A stretch of 6,675 nt of DNA from Candidatus Aminicenantota bacterium (lineage in GTDB: Bacteria > Acidobacteriota > Aminicenantia > Aminicenantales > Aminicenantaceae), in contig JAUWVG010000128.1 of assembly GCA_030617525.1 (NCBI GenBank), forward strand, positions 1-6,675. The letters are read 5' to 3'. The notes below the pieces were generated by a model, which searched no databases, had not been told where the DNA came from, and saw only the letters and a program-made list of their open reading frames with translations. Below, in pieces: positions 4,919-6,675 of this stretch. How positions within the stretch are numbered: position 1 is the first letter of the stretch; each line of letters starts with the position of its first letter. The translations under genes and the position numbers were made by a program.

Positions 4919-6124
4919 TTACAGATATTTATTTATCACATTCCTTAATCTTTGAACACCCTGAACAACCTGTTTTTTGGAGGGGAAAGAAAAATTCAGC
5001 CGCATTTTGTTGAATTGTTCATATTCCCTGGGAAAAAAGAGTTCACCAGGCACAAACGCGACTTTTTCTTTTATGGCGGCATGGAAGAGCTCCATGGTAT
5101 TTATGTGCTTCGGGACTGTCATCCACAGAAAGAGGCCGCCCTCCGAGACTGTCCAATGGACCTCCTTCAAATCTGAAAAAAACTCATTTAAAGTCTCAAG
5201 GAAAAAATCGAGTTTTTCTGAGTAAAAAGCTCTGGCTTTTCTGAAATGTTTGTCCAGATCGTATTCGCGAAGGAAAGCCGTGCAGATGTCCTGGTTGAGT
5301 TTGGGTGTATTGAGAATATTTGCTCCCTTGATGAAGGAAAACTTTTTAATGACTTCTGGAGGCCCGATATTGAAACCGACTCTCAATCCCGGATTGAATA
5401 TTTTGGAAAAAGTGAAAATACCGATAACATTTCCCCTATTGTTATCGAGAGTGTATAGGGAGGGGATATCTTGGCCTCTGTACCGGAGTTCCCGGTAAGG
5501 GCTGTCTTCAACGATCGGGATTTTATACTCCTCGCCTAAAGCAAGGAGCTCTTTTCTCTTTGTCAGGCTCATTGTGATACCCGAAGGATTCTGGAAATCA
5601 GGAATAACATAGATAAATTTGGGAAATATTCCTTTTTGTAAAAGATCATTGATCCCGTCTCTCATTCCTGCGATGTCCGATCCATCTTCCTGGATATCCT
5701 TGGCAAAGTATCGGGGAGCTTCCATCTCGAAGGCGGCCAAGGCACCTCCAAAAGTGGGAAGGTCGCAGATTATCGTGTCCCCGGGTTCTAAAAACAAGCG
5801 GCCGACGAGATCCAGGCCATGCTGGCCGGATGTCGTGATCATGATGTTTTCCGGGGCAATATGGATATGGTCTCTTTTGAGATAGTCGATCACTGCCAGC
5901 AGCAGATCCTTTTCGCCTTGAACCGGCGAATACTGCAGTACTTGATCAGAATTATTGTCCAGGATTCTCTGCTGCGTTGTCCGGACAAGCTCGACGGGAA
6001 AAAGCTCTGCACTGGGCATGCCGGCCGCAAAGGAGATGATTTCAGGATTATCCATGTATTTTAACATTTTTCCGATGTTGTATCCTTCAAAGGACCGCAT
6101 GATTTCTGTAAAGAGGTGTTCCAT
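4919..6124 (-). CDS. PLP-dependent aminotransferase, fold type I, class I/II (LysN/MocR-aminotransferase-like)
   Basis: The 401-residue cytoplasmic enzyme fits a stand-alone class I/II aminotransferase. Visible landmarks in order are ISFAAGMPSAELFP (30-43), LQYSPVQGEKDL (63-74), TTSGQHGLDL (97-106) in the phosphate-binding loop, IPDFQNPSG (174-182) with N179, VEDSPYRELRYRG (205-217) with D207 and Y210, and FTFSKIFNPGLRVGF (237-251) with the Schiff-base lysine K241. R375 in MRLNFSF is the expected substrate-carboxylate arginine. The overall pattern is closest to the 2-aminoadipate/LysN-like and MocR-type branch, but no N-terminal GntR DNA-binding domain is present, so it is an enzyme and not a regulator. 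The amino donor and acceptor cannot be read from the sequence. ATG follows the cupin stop by four bases without a good Shine-Dalgarno, pointing to translational coupling. Its 3' end abuts the S23 start remnant. Confidence 0.92.
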   Translation of the reverse strand: MEHLFTEIMRSFEGYNIGKMLKYMDNPEIISFAAGMPSAELFPVELVRTTQQRILDNNSDQVLQYSPVQGEKDLLLAVIDYLKRDHIHIAPENIMITTSGQHGLDLVGRLFLEPGDTIICDLPTFGGALAAFEMEAPRYFAKDIQEDGSDIAGMRDGINDLLQKGIFPKFIYVIPDFQNPSGITMSLTKRKELLALGEEYKIPIVEDSPYRELRYRGQDIPSLYTLDNNRGNVIGIFTFSKIFNPGLRVGFNIGPPEVIKKFSFIKGANILNTPKLNQDICTAFLREYDLDKHFRKARAFYSEKLDFFLETLNEFFSDLKEVHWTVSEGGLFLWMTVPKHINTMELFHAAIKEKVAFVPGELFFPREYEQFNKMRLNFSFPSKKQVVQGVQRLRNVINKYL

Positions 6125-6128
6125 GATT

Positions 6129-6491
6129 TCAGCTCGTTTTTATTTTGTAGCGGTCGTTCGTGTCGAACATATCGATCACATAGACACGTGTCAGAAATTT
6201 TGCCGAATGTTCGACGCCTTCCGGGATAAAATACCAGTCTCCTTTCTGGTATAACTTTGTTTCTCCCGAGATGGTGAATTCCATCTTTCCGTCAAGCACA
6301 AGTCCCCATTGTGCGCAGTGGGTATGCGGCGGAATTTCCCCTATTGGCTGAAGGTCAAAAAAAACAACTTGCTTTCCTTCGCTTTGGAGGAGCCAGCCCC
6401 TGATACCTTCGATTGGGATGTCGATTTCGGGAAGCCCTCTGATCATTTCGGGATAGGGGGTTCCATCCCATTTGTTCATGTAGTCTTTCAT
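6129..6491 (-). CDS. Single-domain cupin protein
   Basis: The chosen start gives 120 residues, normal for a small one-domain cupin. Motif 1 is PPHTHCAQWGLVLDGKMEF (54-72) with H56 and H58 and glutamine Q61 near the position usually held by glutamate. Motif 2 is KGDWYFIPEGVEHSAKF (83-99) with G84, P90 and H95. These would bind one metal ion, but the reaction cannot be predicted; small cupins of this HTHxAQWG type are mostly uncharacterised and can be isomerases, dioxygenases or binding proteins. The frame stays open to 6620, but that would overlap the SDR gene by over 100 bases; the ATG at 6491 has a good site, AAAAGGAAGGA at 6496-6506, and lies 13 bases after the SDR stop. It sits between the SDR and the aminotransferase, so it probably shares their pathway. 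Confidence 0.88.
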   Translation of the reverse strand: MKDYMNKWDGTPYPEMIRGLPEIDIPIEGIRGWLLQSEGKQVVFFDLQPIGEIPPHTHCAQWGLVLDGKMEFTISGETKLYQKGDWYFIPEGVEHSAKFLTRVYVIDMFDTNDRYKIKTS

Positions 6492-6495
6492 GTTG

Positions 6496-6504
6496 TCCTT
6501 CCTT
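6496..6504 (-). promoter_or_regulatory. Ribosome binding site that fixes the cupin start
   Basis: AAGGAAGGA directly follows the SDR TAA stop and ends four bases before the ATG at 6489-6491; the first AAGGA has eight-base spacing. It supports the short cupin start against the longer open frame that would overlap the SDR gene. Confidence 0.7.
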
Positions 6505-6675
6505 TTAATATAAAGCCTTGATGAGTCCGCCATCAATCTGGAGAGCCGTGCCTGTGATGTATCCGGCTTGTTGGGATGCCAAAAATGCCACGGTTGCTCC
6601 GAACTCTTCGGGGGCAGCAAACCGTCCTGCAGGAATTAAAAGTTCTATTTTTTTATAGAAGTCTTCAACCGTTCC
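6505..6675 (-). CDS. Short-chain dehydrogenase/reductase, C-terminal 56 residues (gene continues beyond the window)
   Basis: Reading the minus strand from the window edge gives 56 residues ending in TAA at 6505-6507. The segment IPAGRFAAPEEFGATVAFLA followed by YITGTALQIDGG and LIKALY is the standard C-terminal part of classical SDR enzymes of the FabG-like group, where the GR-PEE-VAFLAS-YITG-IDGG pattern shapes the substrate pocket and dimer interface. The catalytic Ser-Tyr-Lys and the NAD(P)-binding glycine loop lie outside the window, so cofactor and substrate cannot be judged. SDRs ending in IDGGLIKSL-type tails are often annotated as 3-oxoacyl-ACP reductases, but this says little about the substrate. 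It precedes the cupin gene by 13 bases and is probably co-transcribed with it and the aminotransferase. Confidence 0.88.
   Translation of the reverse strand, partial: GTVEDFYKKIELLIPAGRFAAPEEFGATVAFLASQQAGYITGTALQIDGGLIKALY

Noticed and set aside
4919..6124. MocR-type transcription factor
   Set aside because: The aminotransferase motifs begin within the first 30-45 residues, leaving no room for the roughly 70-residue GntR winged-helix domain.
6492..6620. Longer N-terminal extension of the cupin to an ATG at 6620
   Set aside because: It would overlap the SDR coding sequence by more than 100 bases, the added residues do not resemble a cupin, and the ATG at 6491 has its own ribosome binding site.

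Overview
The window looks like chromosomal DNA of a free-living, cell-walled bacterium with moderate GC. It holds nine recognisable protein genes plus one broken gene, almost all on the minus strand, packed with short or overlapping junctions. The two most typical core genes, murA and murB, carry out consecutive steps of peptidoglycan precursor synthesis, so the organism has a normal wall. No gene fixes the phylum. The free-standing S23-type four-helix-bundle sequences with GGATTCAA/GGATTCGA octamer repeats are a habit of several uncultured or environmental lineages (Aminicenantes-like, Ignavibacteria, Desulfobacterota and others); that placement is a guess.

Layout. (1) 3-623, plus strand: the C-terminal part of murB, cut by the window start. 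(2) 589-1934, minus strand: a two-gene unit, a YacP-like NYN-domain nuclease followed by a DUF2520 Rossmann oxidoreductase-like protein, joined by a 4-base ATGA overlap; the second gene runs tail-to-tail into murB with a 35-base overlap. (3) 1935-2252: no intact gene; it holds a collapsed S23 four-helix-bundle gene bracketed by inverted octamer repeats. (4) 2253-4553, minus strand: murA, a HIT-family protein and a UPF0173 metallo-beta-lactamase-fold hydrolase, separated by 11 and 19 bases, probably one operon. (5) 4554-4918: a purine-rich repeat array of 7- and 8-base units in a two-tier arrangement, ending in the first codons of another S23 gene that stop against the end of the next gene. (6) 4919-6675, minus strand: a short-chain dehydrogenase (cut by the window end), a single-domain cupin and a fold-type I PLP aminotransferase, separated by 13 and 4 bases, probably one operon of a small metabolic pathway whose substrate I cannot name.

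How it works together. MurA makes enolpyruvyl-UDP-GlcNAc and MurB reduces it to UDP-MurNAc, though the two genes here are on opposite strands and not in one operon. The HIT and UPF0173 proteins are general housekeeping hydrolase families. The three genes at the right end read as oxidation/reduction, cupin chemistry or binding, then transamination.

The most unusual content is in the two gene-poor stretches. Both carry the same repeat family joined to S23 gene sequence, in opposite orientations about 2.4 kb apart. In the first the repeats lie as inverted copies at both ends of the S23 relic and encode its C-terminal tail. This suggests that the octamer arrays are the ends of a small S23-carrying element that spreads and decays in this genome.
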